Part shown: positions 8,387-17,087 of the stretch, in pieces | Layout: every line of letters starts with the position of its first letter | Numbering within the stretch: position 1 is the stretch's first letter | Assembly: GCA_025357835.1 (NCBI GenBank) | Contig: JANYLM010000104.1 | Span: 1 to 64,000 of the forward strand | Origin: Gammaproteobacteria bacterium | Lineage (GTDB): Bacteria > Pseudomonadota > Gammaproteobacteria > Steroidobacterales > Steroidobacteraceae | Reading direction: 5' to 3' | DNA: 64,000 bases | Notes under the pieces: generated by a model | Told to the model about the DNA's origin: nothing | The model's input: only the letters and a program-made list of their open reading frames with translations | Databases searched by the model: none | Position numbers and translations under genes: made by a program

Positions 8387-9397
8387 ATGCAGAACCTGCG
8401 CTCAGAACCGATGGCGGTGATCGGCGCGGGTTCCTGGGGCACGGCGCTCGCCATTCAACTGGCTCGAGAAGGTCATTCCACGCTGCTGTGGGGACGCGAT
8501 AGCGTGCAGCTCGATGCAATGCGCCGGGCGCGGCGCAACCAGCGTTATTTGCCGGACGCGGCATTTCCCGACACCTTGCAAGTGACGGGCGACCTAGACG
8601 AGGCGCTTGCGAGGGCACGCGATGCGCTGGTTGCCGTGCCTTCGCATGCATTTCGCGCGACCTTGGAACACATCAAGCCGCACCTAGGCCCCGACACAAG
8701 GATCGCCTGGGCAACCAAGGGATTCGAAGTCGCGACGGGAGTTTTGCCGCATCAGGTCGCCCGGCAGGTATTGGGCTCACGGCCGGGAGCGGTACTGTCC
8801 GGCCCCACCTTCGCGAAGGAAGTCGGCGCCGGCCTGCCCACCGCCATGACGGTGGCTTCGGCCGACGAGCGCTTTGCGAAGGAGCTGGCGTTAAGTCTGT
8901 CGGGACCGAACTTCCGCGCCTATACCCAAACCGACATCATGGGCGTCGAGGTCGGAGGCGCAGTGAAGAATGTCATTGCCATAGGTTCAGGCATAGCCGA
9001 CGGTATGGGTTTCGGCGCCAACACTCGAGTGGCGTTGATCACGCGCGGTCTCGCCGAAATGATGCGTCTGGGAGTGAAGCTCGGCGCGGCCCGCGAGACT
9101 TTCATGGGCCTCGCCGGCCTCGGCGATCTAGTGCTCACCTGCACCGACGACCAATCTCGCAATCGCCGCTTCGGCATGGCATTGGGCCGGGGTCAGTCCC
9201 TGCGCGAAGCGCAAAACAGCATCCATCAAGTCGTCGAAGGACTGCCCGCGGCGCGCGCCGTCTGCGATGTGGCGCAGCGCCTGGGGGTAGACATGCCCAT
9301 ATGCCGGGAAATTTACCAGGTCATGCATGAGGGCAAACCCGTTCGAGCCGCGGTGCACGCCTTGATGGGACGAGAAGTGCGCTCCGAGACGGAGTAG
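8387..9397 (+). CDS. gpsA: Glycerol-3-phosphate dehydrogenase [NAD(P)+]
   Basis: GpsA reduces dihydroxyacetone phosphate to sn-glycerol 3-phosphate, the backbone of phospholipids, in the cytoplasm. The 336-residue product has the N-terminal dinucleotide-binding GAGSWGTALA. It also has the catalytic-lysine region VGGAVKNVIAIGSGI and the NTRVALITRGLAEM helix typical of the C-terminal domain. A GGAGA ribosome-binding site precedes the ATG at 8387. A second ATG eight codons later would also retain the fold. It ends the yibN-grxC-secB-gpsA operon and converges on trmL. Confidence 0.95.
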   Translation: MQNLRSEPMAVIGAGSWGTALAIQLAREGHSTLLWGRDSVQLDAMRRARRNQRYLPDAAFPDTLQVTGDLDEALARARDALVAVPSHAFRATLEHIKPHLGPDTRIAWATKGFEVATGVLPHQVARQVLGSRPGAVLSGPTFAKEVGAGLPTAMTVASADERFAKELALSLSGPNFRAYTQTDIMGVEVGGAVKNVIAIGSGIADGMGFGANTRVALITRGLAEMMRLGVKLGAARETFMGLAGLGDLVLTCTDDQSRNRRFGMALGRGQSLREAQNSIHQVVEGLPAARAVCDVAQRLGVDMPICREIYQVMHEGKPVRAAVHALMGREVRSETE

Positions 9398-9448
9398 CTG
9401 TTTCAGTCCCGCGCGGATATGAGAGAGCCCGGCATGCCTGCGAATCCT

Positions 9449-9919
9449 TCAGTCAGGCGCTTGACCGAGGAAGCCGATTTGACGCCATGCTTCGTAGGCA
9501 ACGAGAGCCACGGCATTGGATAAGTTGATGCTGCGGCTCGGGGTGCGCATGGGTATGAACAGGCAATTATCGCGCCCGACTTGACCCAGCACTGCATCCG
9601 GCAACCCGCGAGTTTCGGGACCGAACAAAAACGCATCTCCGGCACGGTATTCAAGGTCGCTGTAGCGGCGGCCGCCACCGGTTTCCACGGCGAAGAGCCG
9701 CGCATTGGAAAGTTCACTCAAGCAATCGCCGAAATTCGCATGAACTTTGACGGACGCAAGGTCGTGATAGTCGAGTCCGGATCTCCGCAAGCTCTTATCA
9801 TCCAGGCGAAATCCCAGCGGCTTGACAAGATGCAGGGTGGCGCCGCTGTTCGCGCACAAGCGGATCGCGTTACCGGTATTCGGCGGAATTTCGGGCTCGA
9901 ACAGCACGATGTGAAACAT
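9449..9919 (-). CDS. trmL: tRNA (cytidine/uridine-34 2'-O)-methyltransferase TrmL
   Basis: TrmL is a SPOUT-class, SAM-dependent enzyme that methylates the wobble ribose of tRNA-Leu isoacceptors. The 156-residue product is the usual length for this minimalist SPOUT family. The knot motifs are visible: EPEIPPNTGNAIRLCAN near the start, FGPETRGLP in the middle and the MRTPSRSINLSNAVA loop near the end. It lies convergent to gpsA, a neighbourhood also seen in other gammaproteobacteria. Confidence 0.93.
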   Translation of the reverse strand: MFHIVLFEPEIPPNTGNAIRLCANSGATLHLVKPLGFRLDDKSLRRSGLDYHDLASVKVHANFGDCLSELSNARLFAVETGGGRRYSDLEYRAGDAFLFGPETRGLPDAVLGQVGRDNCLFIPMRTPSRSINLSNAVALVAYEAWRQIGFLGQAPD

Positions 9920-10020
9920 TTGGGTTGTGGACTTTGGCGATTCGACGTTAGTGATTCCGGTGTCGGCGATAGTGCCCGTGCCGCAGTCCGACAGACCGCC
10001 GCTTATTGGCCGTCCACCCC

Positions 10021-11115
10021 TTACTCTTTGTCAGCCGTGATTCGTGGCCGCACGAGAATCACGCGCTGCGTCGGGTAGTCGAATTCGACGCCCAAACGGC
10101 GAAACTCGTCGATGATACGAAAATTGACGGCTTGCTGCAGATCGAGCAGGGAATTCACGGAGGGTTGCTGCACGAAATAAGACAGCTCGAAGAGCAGCGC
10201 TGAATCGGTCAGTGTTTTCAAATGGCAGCGCTCGAAGCGCGAATTCGGCTGCTCTCGGACTATACCCTCCAGCAGTTTGGGGATCCCGCGAAGCGTGTCG
10301 GCCGGCGTATCGTAGGTTACGCGTATCGTCGCCAGCGTGCGTTGCTCTTGGGCCCGGCCGAAATTTCGCACACGGCTCTTGAGGACATCGGCATTCGACA
10401 GAATGATTTGTTCGCCGGCGTCGCTTCGCAACCGCGTGGTCTTAATGCCGATATGCTCGACTTTTCCGCCGTAGGCATCGATTTCCAAGCGGTCGCCGAC
10501 GACGAACGGCTTATCCAGCGCGATCGACAGCGAGGCGAACAAGTCGCCGAGTATGTTCTGCAGGGCCAGAGCCACCGCCACGCCGCCCACACCGAGACCG
10601 GCGAGGAGGGCGGTGATGTTGACGCCGAAATTCTCGAGCGCCACCAAGATCACCAACGACCAAATCAGCATGCGCGCGACGAAATTGATGATATCCAGCG
10701 ATCCCGCGAATACCTGATCCGCGCCCCGCTCCCGCTCCTTCGTCTCCAGATAGAAACGTAGGGCTCGACCGGCCCACAGCCCAACCTGCAGCAGAATCAG
10801 AATCAGCACGACGTTGGAGACGGTGTGCTGACTTCGGTCCGGCAGCTTAAGGCAGGTCTGCGCTGCGCCCAAGGCAATGGCGACGAACAAGAATTGCCTG
10901 GTATTGGCGATGAGGTAGGCAAGCAGCCGAACCGGCACTCGGTGCTGGCCTGCCGAATACTTCTTGTAGCGCGACGCGACCAAGCGCCTCACGATCCACA
11001 GGCCCGACCACACCGCGACGGCCACGACTGCGGCGACCAGCCAGTTGCTCAATGAGTTGCCGAGAAGCAGCTGGTACGCCGAATCGATCTCATGCGTTAA
11101 ATAATTGCTCATCAT
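10021..11115 (-). CDS. Small-conductance mechanosensitive channel, MscS family
   Basis: This inner-membrane channel gates under membrane tension and vents osmolytes on osmotic downshock. The 364-residue product has four or more hydrophobic segments in its first 200 residues. The last is the glycine/alanine-rich pore helix region ITALLAGLGVGGVAVALAL. The beta domain follows (VGDRLEIDAYGGKVEHIG) and then a C-terminal alpha/beta vestibule domain. It is longer than E. coli MscS (about 286 residues), so it belongs to a YnaI/YbdG-like branch. It stands alone on the minus strand between trmL and ntrC. Confidence 0.9.
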   Translation of the reverse strand: MMSNYLTHEIDSAYQLLLGNSLSNWLVAAVVAVAVWSGLWIVRRLVASRYKKYSAGQHRVPVRLLAYLIANTRQFLFVAIALGAAQTCLKLPDRSQHTVSNVVLILILLQVGLWAGRALRFYLETKERERGADQVFAGSLDIINFVARMLIWSLVILVALENFGVNITALLAGLGVGGVAVALALQNILGDLFASLSIALDKPFVVGDRLEIDAYGGKVEHIGIKTTRLRSDAGEQIILSNADVLKSRVRNFGRAQEQRTLATIRVTYDTPADTLRGIPKLLEGIVREQPNSRFERCHLKTLTDSALLFELSYFVQQPSVNSLLDLQQAVNFRIIDEFRRLGVEFDYPTQRVILVRPRITADKE

Positions 11116-11243
11116 GCGGGCAATTATAGGCTGCCGCTAGTTAGCGCCTAGTGACGTTTTGACCATCGTTGGTGGCATCTAAAGAGCGGTCAACCCGCCG
11201 AACCATTCAGAGTCGGTTTGCGCGTAAGAAAGAGTGATTTCTG

Positions 11244-12650
11244 CTAGGCAACGTCCTGCATGCCTAACTCCTTCATCTTGCGCGTAAGGGTGTTGCGGCC
11301 CCATCCCAGGAGTTTGGCGGCGTCCTGCTTCAGGCCATCGGCCTTGCGCAAGGCGACGCGGATCAGTATGCGCTCTACCTCGGGGACCGCCTGATCCAGC
11401 AGTCGTTTCGTGCCGGCTGCCAATTCCTGCTCCGCCCAGAACGAGAGTTTCGCCATCCAATCGTGATTCGCGGCCTGGCCGGCGTGGGCACCGCCAAGAT
11501 CGGGAGGAATATCCTCGGCACGAAGCTCCCGCCCCGGTGCGGTGACGGTCAAACGTCTACAGGCGTTGACGAGCTGGCGGACATTGCCGGGCCAATCGAA
11601 GATCACCAGCGCGGCCTCGGCGGGCGAGGTCAGCAGTTTTGGTTCGACCCCCAGTTCCTGTCCGGCGACCGCGAGGTAGTGGCGCAGCAGTTCCGGAATA
11701 TCCTCCCGCCGCTCGCGCAACGGTGGGATTTCGATGCGTATCACGTTGAGGCGGTGCAGTAGGTCTTCACGAAAGTGGCCGGACTTCACGCGCGTTTCCA
11801 AGTCTTGGTGAGTCGCGGCGATGACGCGCACATCAACTTTAACGGGCGTCTGTCCGCCGACTCGATAAAATTCGCCTTCCGCCAGCACGCGCAGCAGCCG
11901 CGTCTGAAGCGCCGGAGACATGTCGCCTATTTCATCGAGGAACAATGTGCCGCCGTCGGCTTGCTCGAAGCGCCCGCGGCGCAGAGCATCGGCGCCGGTG
12001 AATGCGCCCTTCTCATGGCCAAACAGCTCCGACTCCAGGAGGTCCGCGGTGAAAGCGGCCGTATTGAGGGCCACAAACGCTTTATTGGAGCGCGGGCTGT
12101 GCCGATGTAGAGCGTGCGCCACAAGTTCCTTGCCCGTGCCCGATTCGCCGGTGATCAGAACCGTCATGCTGGAGCGGGACAGTCTGCCGACGGCGCGAAA
12201 CACTTGTTGCATGGCGGCCGCTTGCCCGAGCAATTCAGGGATGCTGCGCCTGGCGGCCTCGACGTCGATGGAGATGGTCGACTGCTGCGCGGCGCGACGC
12301 ACCAGGTCCACTGCCTTGTCGATGTCGAAGGGTTTTGGCAAGTACTCGAATGCGCCGCCTTGATAAGCCGCCACCGCTGCGTCCAGATCGGAGTGCGCCG
12401 TCATGACGATGACGGGTAATCCGGGCCGCGACACTTGAATTTCCTTTAGCAGGTCGAGCCCGCTGCGGCCGGGCATGCGAATGTCCGTCATCAACACGTC
12501 GGGCGCGCCGGAGCGCAAGGCCGTCAAGACATCATCTGCCTGATCGAAGCACTTGGCGATCATGCCGCTGCCTTTCAGCGCTTTCTCGAGTACCCAGCGG
12601 ATGGAGGCATCGTCCTCCACCAACCAAACTTGCAGCGGCTTTGCGTTCAT
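11244..12650 (-). CDS. glnG: Nitrogen regulation response regulator NtrC
   Basis: NtrC is a sigma-54 enhancer-binding activator of nitrogen-limitation genes including glnA. From the ATG at 12650 it is 468 residues, matching the family. The receiver domain holds the phospho-acceptor Asp56 in DVLMTDIRMPG. The AAA+ domain has Walker A (GESGTGKE), the sigma-54-contacting GAFTGA loop and LFLDEIGDM. The C terminus carries a Fis-type helix-turn-helix (QDAAKLLGWGRNTLTRKMKEL). Its ATG overlaps the ntrB stop (ATGA), so translation is coupled. An open frame continues upstream of this start through ntrB in the wrong frame and was not used. Confidence 0.97.
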   Translation of the reverse strand: MNAKPLQVWLVEDDASIRWVLEKALKGSGMIAKCFDQADDVLTALRSGAPDVLMTDIRMPGRSGLDLLKEIQVSRPGLPVIVMTAHSDLDAAVAAYQGGAFEYLPKPFDIDKAVDLVRRAAQQSTISIDVEAARRSIPELLGQAAAMQQVFRAVGRLSRSSMTVLITGESGTGKELVAHALHRHSPRSNKAFVALNTAAFTADLLESELFGHEKGAFTGADALRRGRFEQADGGTLFLDEIGDMSPALQTRLLRVLAEGEFYRVGGQTPVKVDVRVIAATHQDLETRVKSGHFREDLLHRLNVIRIEIPPLRERREDIPELLRHYLAVAGQELGVEPKLLTSPAEAALVIFDWPGNVRQLVNACRRLTVTAPGRELRAEDIPPDLGGAHAGQAANHDWMAKLSFWAEQELAAGTKRLLDQAVPEVERILIRVALRKADGLKQDAAKLLGWGRNTLTRKMKELGMQDVA

Positions 12651-13738
12651 ACAGTATCCATCGGCAGAGAAATGACAAATATGGTTCGGCCCGGGGTGCT
12701 GTCGAATTCGATCAGGCCGCCATGGCGGCTGACCAGGTCCTGAGCTATCCCCAGCCCCAGGCCCGTACCGTCGGCCCGCCCGGACACCAGCGGATAAAAG
12801 ATCGTGTCGCGAATTTCGTTGAGCACCCCGGGGCCGTTGTCCTCGAATTGAATCGAGGCAACCAGTCGATGGCGCCGCGCGCCGACGCTCACATTGTTCG
12901 CCGCGCGAGTGCGCAGGACGAGTCGCGGTGACGTCACATGGCCGCCCGACAGGGCTTGGATGGCGTTGCGGCCCAGATTGAGCATGGCCTGAATGATGTG
13001 GTTCGGGTCCACCGTCAGCGGCGGCAGGCTGGGATCGTAGTCGCGCTCGACGGTCACGCCTTGCGGCGCCTCGCTGCGCAGCAAGTGATAAACGCGCTCC
13101 AGCAACTCGTGCACATTGATCAGCTGCTTGGCGGGCGGGCGACCAGGGCCGAGCATGGAATCGAGCAGGTTCGTGAGCCGGTCTGCCTCGCTGATGATAA
13201 CGCGCGTGTATTCGCGCAAGGCTGGATCCAACAGCTCCCGTTCGAGCAGCTGCGCGGCGCCGCGCAAGCCACCGAGCGGGTTTTTGATTTCGTGCGCGAG
13301 CTGGCGGACCATCAAGCGGCTCCCGCCCAGTTGCGCCAGCAAGGCGTTCTCTCGAGTCAGGCGCCGATGCTGCGTGATGTCCTCGATTTCCAGCAGTAGT
13401 CGCCAATCGTCCTGGCCCAGCGTTATTTGAGTAACTGCGCAGTCGAGGATGCGATCGACCCCGCCCGGCGCCGGCCATGCGAGCTCGCGCTGAACCACGC
13501 CCTCGCTGCCCTGGCGCGCGCGGTCGAACAGCGGCAACAGGGTTTCGGCGCCGCGCAGCAATTCCGTGATGCTTCGGCCCAAGGCTTGGTTGGAACCTAG
13601 GCCCAGCAGAGTTTGCGCGGCGGCGTTCAAGTAGCCTACGTGAAGGCCCTGGTCCAGCAGAAACACACTGGTCACCAGGCCATCGAGTAGCTCGGTGCCC
13701 TCGATGTGAATCGTGTTTAGCTTGAACTCAGCGGCCAA
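12647..13738 (-). CDS. glnL: Nitrogen regulation sensor histidine kinase NtrB
   Basis: NtrB is a cytoplasmic two-component kinase/phosphatase that sets the phosphorylation state of NtrC and is controlled by PII protein. The 363-residue product has an N-terminal PAS domain (about 10-120). A HisKA domain follows with the phospho-accepting histidine in LAHEIKNPLGGL. The HATPase domain shows NLGRNAIQAL and GTGLGLGIAQDLVSRHGG. No transmembrane segment is seen, as expected. It precedes ntrC with a four-base overlap and follows the DUF4124 gene by 30 bases. Confidence 0.97.
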   Translation of the reverse strand: MAAEFKLNTIHIEGTELLDGLVTSVFLLDQGLHVGYLNAAAQTLLGLGSNQALGRSITELLRGAETLLPLFDRARQGSEGVVQRELAWPAPGGVDRILDCAVTQITLGQDDWRLLLEIEDITQHRRLTRENALLAQLGGSRLMVRQLAHEIKNPLGGLRGAAQLLERELLDPALREYTRVIISEADRLTNLLDSMLGPGRPPAKQLINVHELLERVYHLLRSEAPQGVTVERDYDPSLPPLTVDPNHIIQAMLNLGRNAIQALSGGHVTSPRLVLRTRAANNVSVGARRHRLVASIQFEDNGPGVLNEIRDTIFYPLVSGRADGTGLGLGIAQDLVSRHGGLIEFDSTPGRTIFVISLPMDTV

Positions 13739-13768
13739 ACGGATGGTCCGGTTGGCGCAATACAGGCG

Positions 13769-14317
13769 CTAGGGCTTCTGGTGCAGCGGCGCCAGGGCGG
13801 ACGGCTGTCGCACGAAAAAATTCACGCTGCCGGTGCTCTGCGATTCGCCCGTTTGTTGGTCCGTGACCGTCGCTGCGATGGCATAGGCACCGCGATCCAA
13901 GCTCTGCAGAGCGAATTGTGTGGTGGTCGGCCCGTGATCGTCGAGTTGTTTGCCGTTCAGATGCCAGGTGATGAAGTGGTTTGGCTTGAGGCCGGGTTCG
14001 ATGGCCAGGGCCACGCCGATGACTTCGTCGCCGAAAAACGTCTGATCGGGGGAAGGCGCAGTGACGGCCAGTATGGAGTAGCCCAAGCCCGGCTCCGCGG
14101 GCTTCTGGACGCCGGGTCCCTGCGGCTGCGCAATCGCATGACTGGCCGATGACGCGCCCGCCGGGCTGCTCGCCGTGAATATCTTCTCGGCTCCGGGCAC
14201 GGGCTGATCGGAGTAATGGACTAGCCCCCCGGAGTCGGTCCACTTGTAGATCACGGCCGCCTGTCCCGCAAACGCTGCGAGGGTGGCAAGCACTATCCAT
14301 GGTCTCCAAGGGTGCAT
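13769..14317 (-). CDS. DUF4124 domain-containing secreted protein
   Basis: From the ATG at 14317 this is a 182-residue exported protein; a longer frame from 14347 adds ten residues before the signal peptide. The signal peptide (WIVLATLAAFAGQAAVI) is followed by the DUF4124 signature IYKWTDSGGLVHYSDQPVPGA. An Ig-like beta region then spans about 75-165. No enzymatic function is known for DUF4124. Its place between glnA and ntrBC is shared with several gammaproteobacteria, but a role in nitrogen control is not shown. It lies 30 bases upstream of ntrB and may supply that gene's transcript. Confidence 0.8.
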   Translation of the reverse strand: MHPWRPWIVLATLAAFAGQAAVIYKWTDSGGLVHYSDQPVPGAEKIFTASSPAGASSASHAIAQPQGPGVQKPAEPGLGYSILAVTAPSPDQTFFGDEVIGVALAIEPGLKPNHFITWHLNGKQLDDHGPTTTQFALQSLDRGAYAIAATVTDQQTGESQSTGSVNFFVRQPSALAPLHQKP

Positions 14318-14356
14318 AAGTCCAAAGCATAGCCCTATCGCCTCCAAGCTACAAAA

Positions 14357-14392
14357 TATGGTGTGGACACTGTGAGGCGGTCCACACCTTTA
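14357..14392 (-). terminator. Intrinsic terminator of glnA
   Basis: A nine-base-pair perfect stem, GGTGTGGAC (14360-14368) with GTCCACACC (14380-14388), encloses an 11-base loop. On the minus strand it is followed by ATATTTTG. It sits just after the glnA stop codon and before the DUF4124 gene, so it should end or attenuate glnA transcription ahead of ntrBC. Confidence 0.7.
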
Positions 14393-14413
14393 GGCTCGCA
14401 CCCTGCCGTGAGC

Positions 14414-15823
14414 TCACAGGCTGTAGTACATCTCCAGTTCGATGGGATGCGTGGTCATTCGCAGGCGGGTCACTTCCTTCATTTTCAATTCTATGTAGGC
14501 ATCGATCAGGTCGTCGGTGAAGACGCCCCCCACCTTCAGAAACCCACGATCCTTGTCCAGGTAGTCGAGTGCCATGTCCAGGGAGTGGCACACCGTCGGT
14601 ATCTTCTTGTCCTCTTCCGGCTCCAAGTCGTACAAATCCTTGTCGCCGGGCTCGCCGGGATGGATCTTGTTTTGAATGCCGTCGAGGCCGGCCAGCAGCA
14701 TGGCGGAAAACGCGAAGTACGGATTAGCGGTTGCATCCGGAAAGCGCACCTCGATGCGGCGACCCTTGGGATTGGGAATCCAGGGAATACGGATCGACGC
14801 GGAACGATTGCGGGCGGAATAAGCCAGCTTCACCGGCGCTTCGAAACCCGGCACCAGACGCTTGTAGCTGTTGGTGCTGGCATTGGTGAATGCATTGAGG
14901 GCGCGGGCGTGCTTGATGATGCCGCCGATGTAGTACAGGGCGATGTCGGACAGGCCGCCGTACTTATCGCCTGCGAACAGCGCCTTGCCGTCTTTTTGCA
15001 GCGATTGATGCACATGCATGCCGCTGCCATTGTCGCCGACGATTGGCTTGGGCATGAAAGTCAGGGTTTTTCCATAACCATGGGCCACGTTCTGCAGTGC
15101 ATATTTGAGAATCTGCACTTCATCGGCTTTCTTCGTCAGCGTGTTCGCCGCGACATTGATTTCACCCTGTCCGGCGGTGGCCACTTCGTGGTGATGCACT
15201 TCGAACTTCAAGCCCATTTCTTCGCAGGCCATGGACATGGCGGTGCGAATGTCTTGCTGCGCGTCGACGGGCGGCACCGGGAAGTAACCGCCCTTGACGG
15301 CCGGCCGATGGCCTTTGTTGCCGTCCTCGTAAGCCTTGTTTGAATTCCACGCGCCTTCGTAGGAGTCCACTTCGTAGGAGCAGCCGTTCATGCTGGAGCT
15401 GTAGGTGACATTGTCGAAAATAAAGAATTCGTTTTCCGGGCCGAACAGCGCTGAATCGGCGATTCCGGAAGACTTCAGATACGCTTCCGCGCGCTTCGCC
15501 AAGGAACGCGGGTCGCGCTCATAGCCCTGCAAGGTCATGGGTTCGATGACGTCACAACGCAAGTCCACCGTCGTCTCTTCGTAGAAAGGATCGATGACCG
15601 CGGTGGCCGGGTCCGGCATCAAAATCATGTCCGACTCGTTGATGCCCTTCCAACCTGCAATCGACGAGCCATCGAACATCTTGCCGTCCTTGAAAAAGCC
15701 CTCATCCACCAGGCGCGTCGGTATGGTGACGTGGTGTTCCTTGCCAATCGTGTCAGTAAAGCGGAGATCCGCGAATTTCGCGTCTTTTTCTTTGATCAAT
15801 TTCAGAACATCGGCGGGAGTCAT
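14414..15823 (-). CDS. glnA: Glutamine synthetase type I
   Basis: GlnA makes glutamine from glutamate, ammonia and ATP as a cytoplasmic dodecamer. The 469-residue product is the standard GSI-beta length. It contains [13 protein letters not shown] near residue 50, [10 protein letters not shown], the ATP-site stretch [16 protein letters not shown] and [10 protein letters not shown]. The adenylylation region [15 protein letters not shown] keeps the tyrosine used for AMP modification, so GlnE control is likely. It is preceded by a sigma-54 promoter and an NtrC-like site, and ntrB and ntrC lie downstream. This reproduces the glnALG logic with a DUF4124 gene inserted. Confidence 0.98.
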   Translation of the reverse strand: MTPADVLKLIKEKDAKFADLRFTDTIGKEHHVTIPTRLVDEGFFKDGKMFDGSSIAGWKGINESDMILMPDPATAVIDPFYEETTVDLRCDVIEPMTLQGYERDPRSLAKRAEAYLKSSGIADSALFGPENEFFIFDNVTYSSSMNGCSYEVDSYEGAWNSNKAYEDGNKGHRPAVKGGYFPVPPVDAQQDIRTAMSMACEEMGLKFEVHHHEVATAGQGEINVAANTLTKKADEVQILKYALQNVAHGYGKTLTFMPKPIVGDNGSGMHVHQSLQKDGKALFAGDKYGGLSDIALYYIGGIIKHARALNAFTNASTNSYKRLVPGFEAPVKLAYSARNRSASIRIPWIPNPKGRRIEVRFPDATANPYFAFSAMLLAGLDGIQNKIHPGEPGDKDLYDLEPEEDKKIPTVCHSLDMALDYLDKDRGFLKVGGVFTDDLIDAYIELKMKEVTRLRMTTHPIELEMYYSL

Positions 15824-15879
15824 GTGCGTCCTCGCGGGGTTGTGGGTTTGGCCCGGATCAGACCGGGGTTCCTAGACAA

Positions 15880-15895
15880 TGCAGCTAATGTGCCA
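15880..15895 (-). promoter_or_regulatory. Sigma-54 promoter of glnA
   Basis: On the minus strand the sequence reads TGGCACATTAGCTGCA. This matches the sigma-54 consensus TGGCAC-N5-TTGCA with one change in the -12 element and exact GG-to-GC spacing. It lies about 57 bases before the glnA start codon, and its cognate activator ntrC is in the same gene block. Confidence 0.75.
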
Positions 15896-15978
15896 TTGTG
15901 ATGCATATACGGATCAAGCACTTGCAGCCCGGCCGCGGGGGCTCGTGCATCATAATGGATCGAATCTCAAAATTCCGC

Positions 15979-15993
15979 GCTCCTTTTTGGTGC
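15979..15993 (-). promoter_or_regulatory. Candidate NtrC enhancer site
   Basis: On the minus strand the 15-mer is GCACCAAAAAGGAGC, close to the NtrC consensus GCACC-N5-GGTGC with one mismatch in the second arm. It is about 90 bases upstream of the -24 element of glnA, a normal enhancer distance. Binding is inferred from sequence only. Confidence 0.5.
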
Positions 15994-16157
15994 GTCGCGG
16001 CTATTACGGGTGGATTGCGGGGTTGATTTCCTCTAGGGCGAGTACCTATGAGCGATTTAGGTGCGCGGCGCTGTCTCTGGACACGTCCGGTTAAGCCTAG
16101 GACACGTCAGAGTGGCGTCGCTATACTCGCGGTTTTTGCTAATCTCGCGAGCATCCG

Positions 16158-17087
16158 ATGGCTTCCGCTAAACCTGCACCGCCCCGCACTTTTCAAGATC
16201 TCATTTTTGCACTGCAGAAATATTGGTCCGAGTGGGGTTGCGTGATTCTTCAGCCCTACGATATGGAAATGGGCGCCGGGACGTTCCATGCAGCGACCTT
16301 TCTACGCGCCGTGGGCCCGGAGCCCTGGAGTGCCGCCTATGTTCAACCCTCGCGGCGGCCCACGGACGGCCGCTACGGCAGTAACCCGTTTCGCCTGCAG
16401 CACTACTATCAGTTTCAGGTCTGCATCAAGCCCTCGCCGGACGACTTTCAGGAGTTGTACTTGGGCTCGCTGCGATCTTTGGGGCTGGATCTGTTGACTC
16501 ACGACATTCGCTTTGTTGAGGACAACTGGGAGTCACCCACCCTGGGTGCTTGGGGGCTGGGGTGGGAGGTATGGCTGAACGGTATGGAAGTCTCGCAGTT
16601 CACCTACTTCCAGCAAGTGGGAGGGCTTGACTGCCGCCCCGTGATGGGCGAAATCACTTACGGGCTGGAACGCCTGGCCATGTATATCCAAGGCAAGGAA
16701 AGCATTTTCGATATTGTTTGGACCTATAGTCCTTTCGGCACGATCACCTACGGCGATGTATTTCATCAGAACGAAGTGGAGCAGTCTACTTACAATTTTG
16801 AAAAGGCCGACACCACGGTGCTGTCGACGCAGTTCGACATGCATGAAGTCGCGTGTCGGCGCCTGCTCGATGACAAATTGGTGCTGCCTGCCTATGAACA
16901 AATGGTGAAGGCCTCGCACACCTTCAATCTACTGGACGCGCGCCACGCAGTCTCCGTGACCGAGCGGCAGCGATTCATTCTGCGGGTGCGCACGCTGGCG
17001 CGCGGCGTGGCCGAGGCGTACCGGGCCAGCCGGGAAGCGCTGGGCTTCCCGCTCCTCAAGAATGCCGTGGCGGAGCGAGTCGCCTAA
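16158..17087 (+). CDS. glyQ: Glycyl-tRNA synthetase alpha subunit
   Basis: GlyQ is the catalytic subunit of the bacterial alpha2-beta2 glycyl-tRNA synthetase, which charges tRNA-Gly. The 309-residue product starts with [19 protein letters not shown]. It contains the class II core segments [34 protein letters not shown] and [11 protein letters not shown]. The stop shares its last base with the glyS start (TAATG), so the subunits are translationally coupled. It is divergent from glnA. Confidence 0.98.
   Translation: MASAKPAPPRTFQDLIFALQKYWSEWGCVILQPYDMEMGAGTFHAATFLRAVGPEPWSAAYVQPSRRPTDGRYGSNPFRLQHYYQFQVCIKPSPDDFQELYLGSLRSLGLDLLTHDIRFVEDNWESPTLGAWGLGWEVWLNGMEVSQFTYFQQVGGLDCRPVMGEITYGLERLAMYIQGKESIFDIVWTYSPFGTITYGDVFHQNEVEQSTYNFEKADTTVLSTQFDMHEVACRRLLDDKLVLPAYEQMVKASHTFNLLDARHAVSVTERQRFILRVRTLARGVAEAYRASREALGFPLLKNAVAERVA

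Larger units (their letters stand above)
15824..16157. promoter_or_regulatory. Divergent glnA/glyQ control region
   Basis: This 334-base gap separates glnA (minus) from glyQ (plus). On the glnA side it holds a -24/-12 promoter (15880-15895) and an NtrC-like palindrome (15979-15993). A second, weaker half-site reads GGTGC near 16060. On the glyQ side a TATACT hexamer lies near 16121, about 30 bases before the start codon. The nonamer GGACACGTC occurs twice, at about 16078 and 16101. No open reading frame with coding character was seen in it. Confidence 0.55.

Noticed and set aside
12651..13478. An open frame fusing about 275 extra residues onto the N terminus of NtrC
   Set aside because: It runs through ntrB in another frame; the receiver domain starts at the ATG at 12650, which overlaps the ntrB stop in the usual way.
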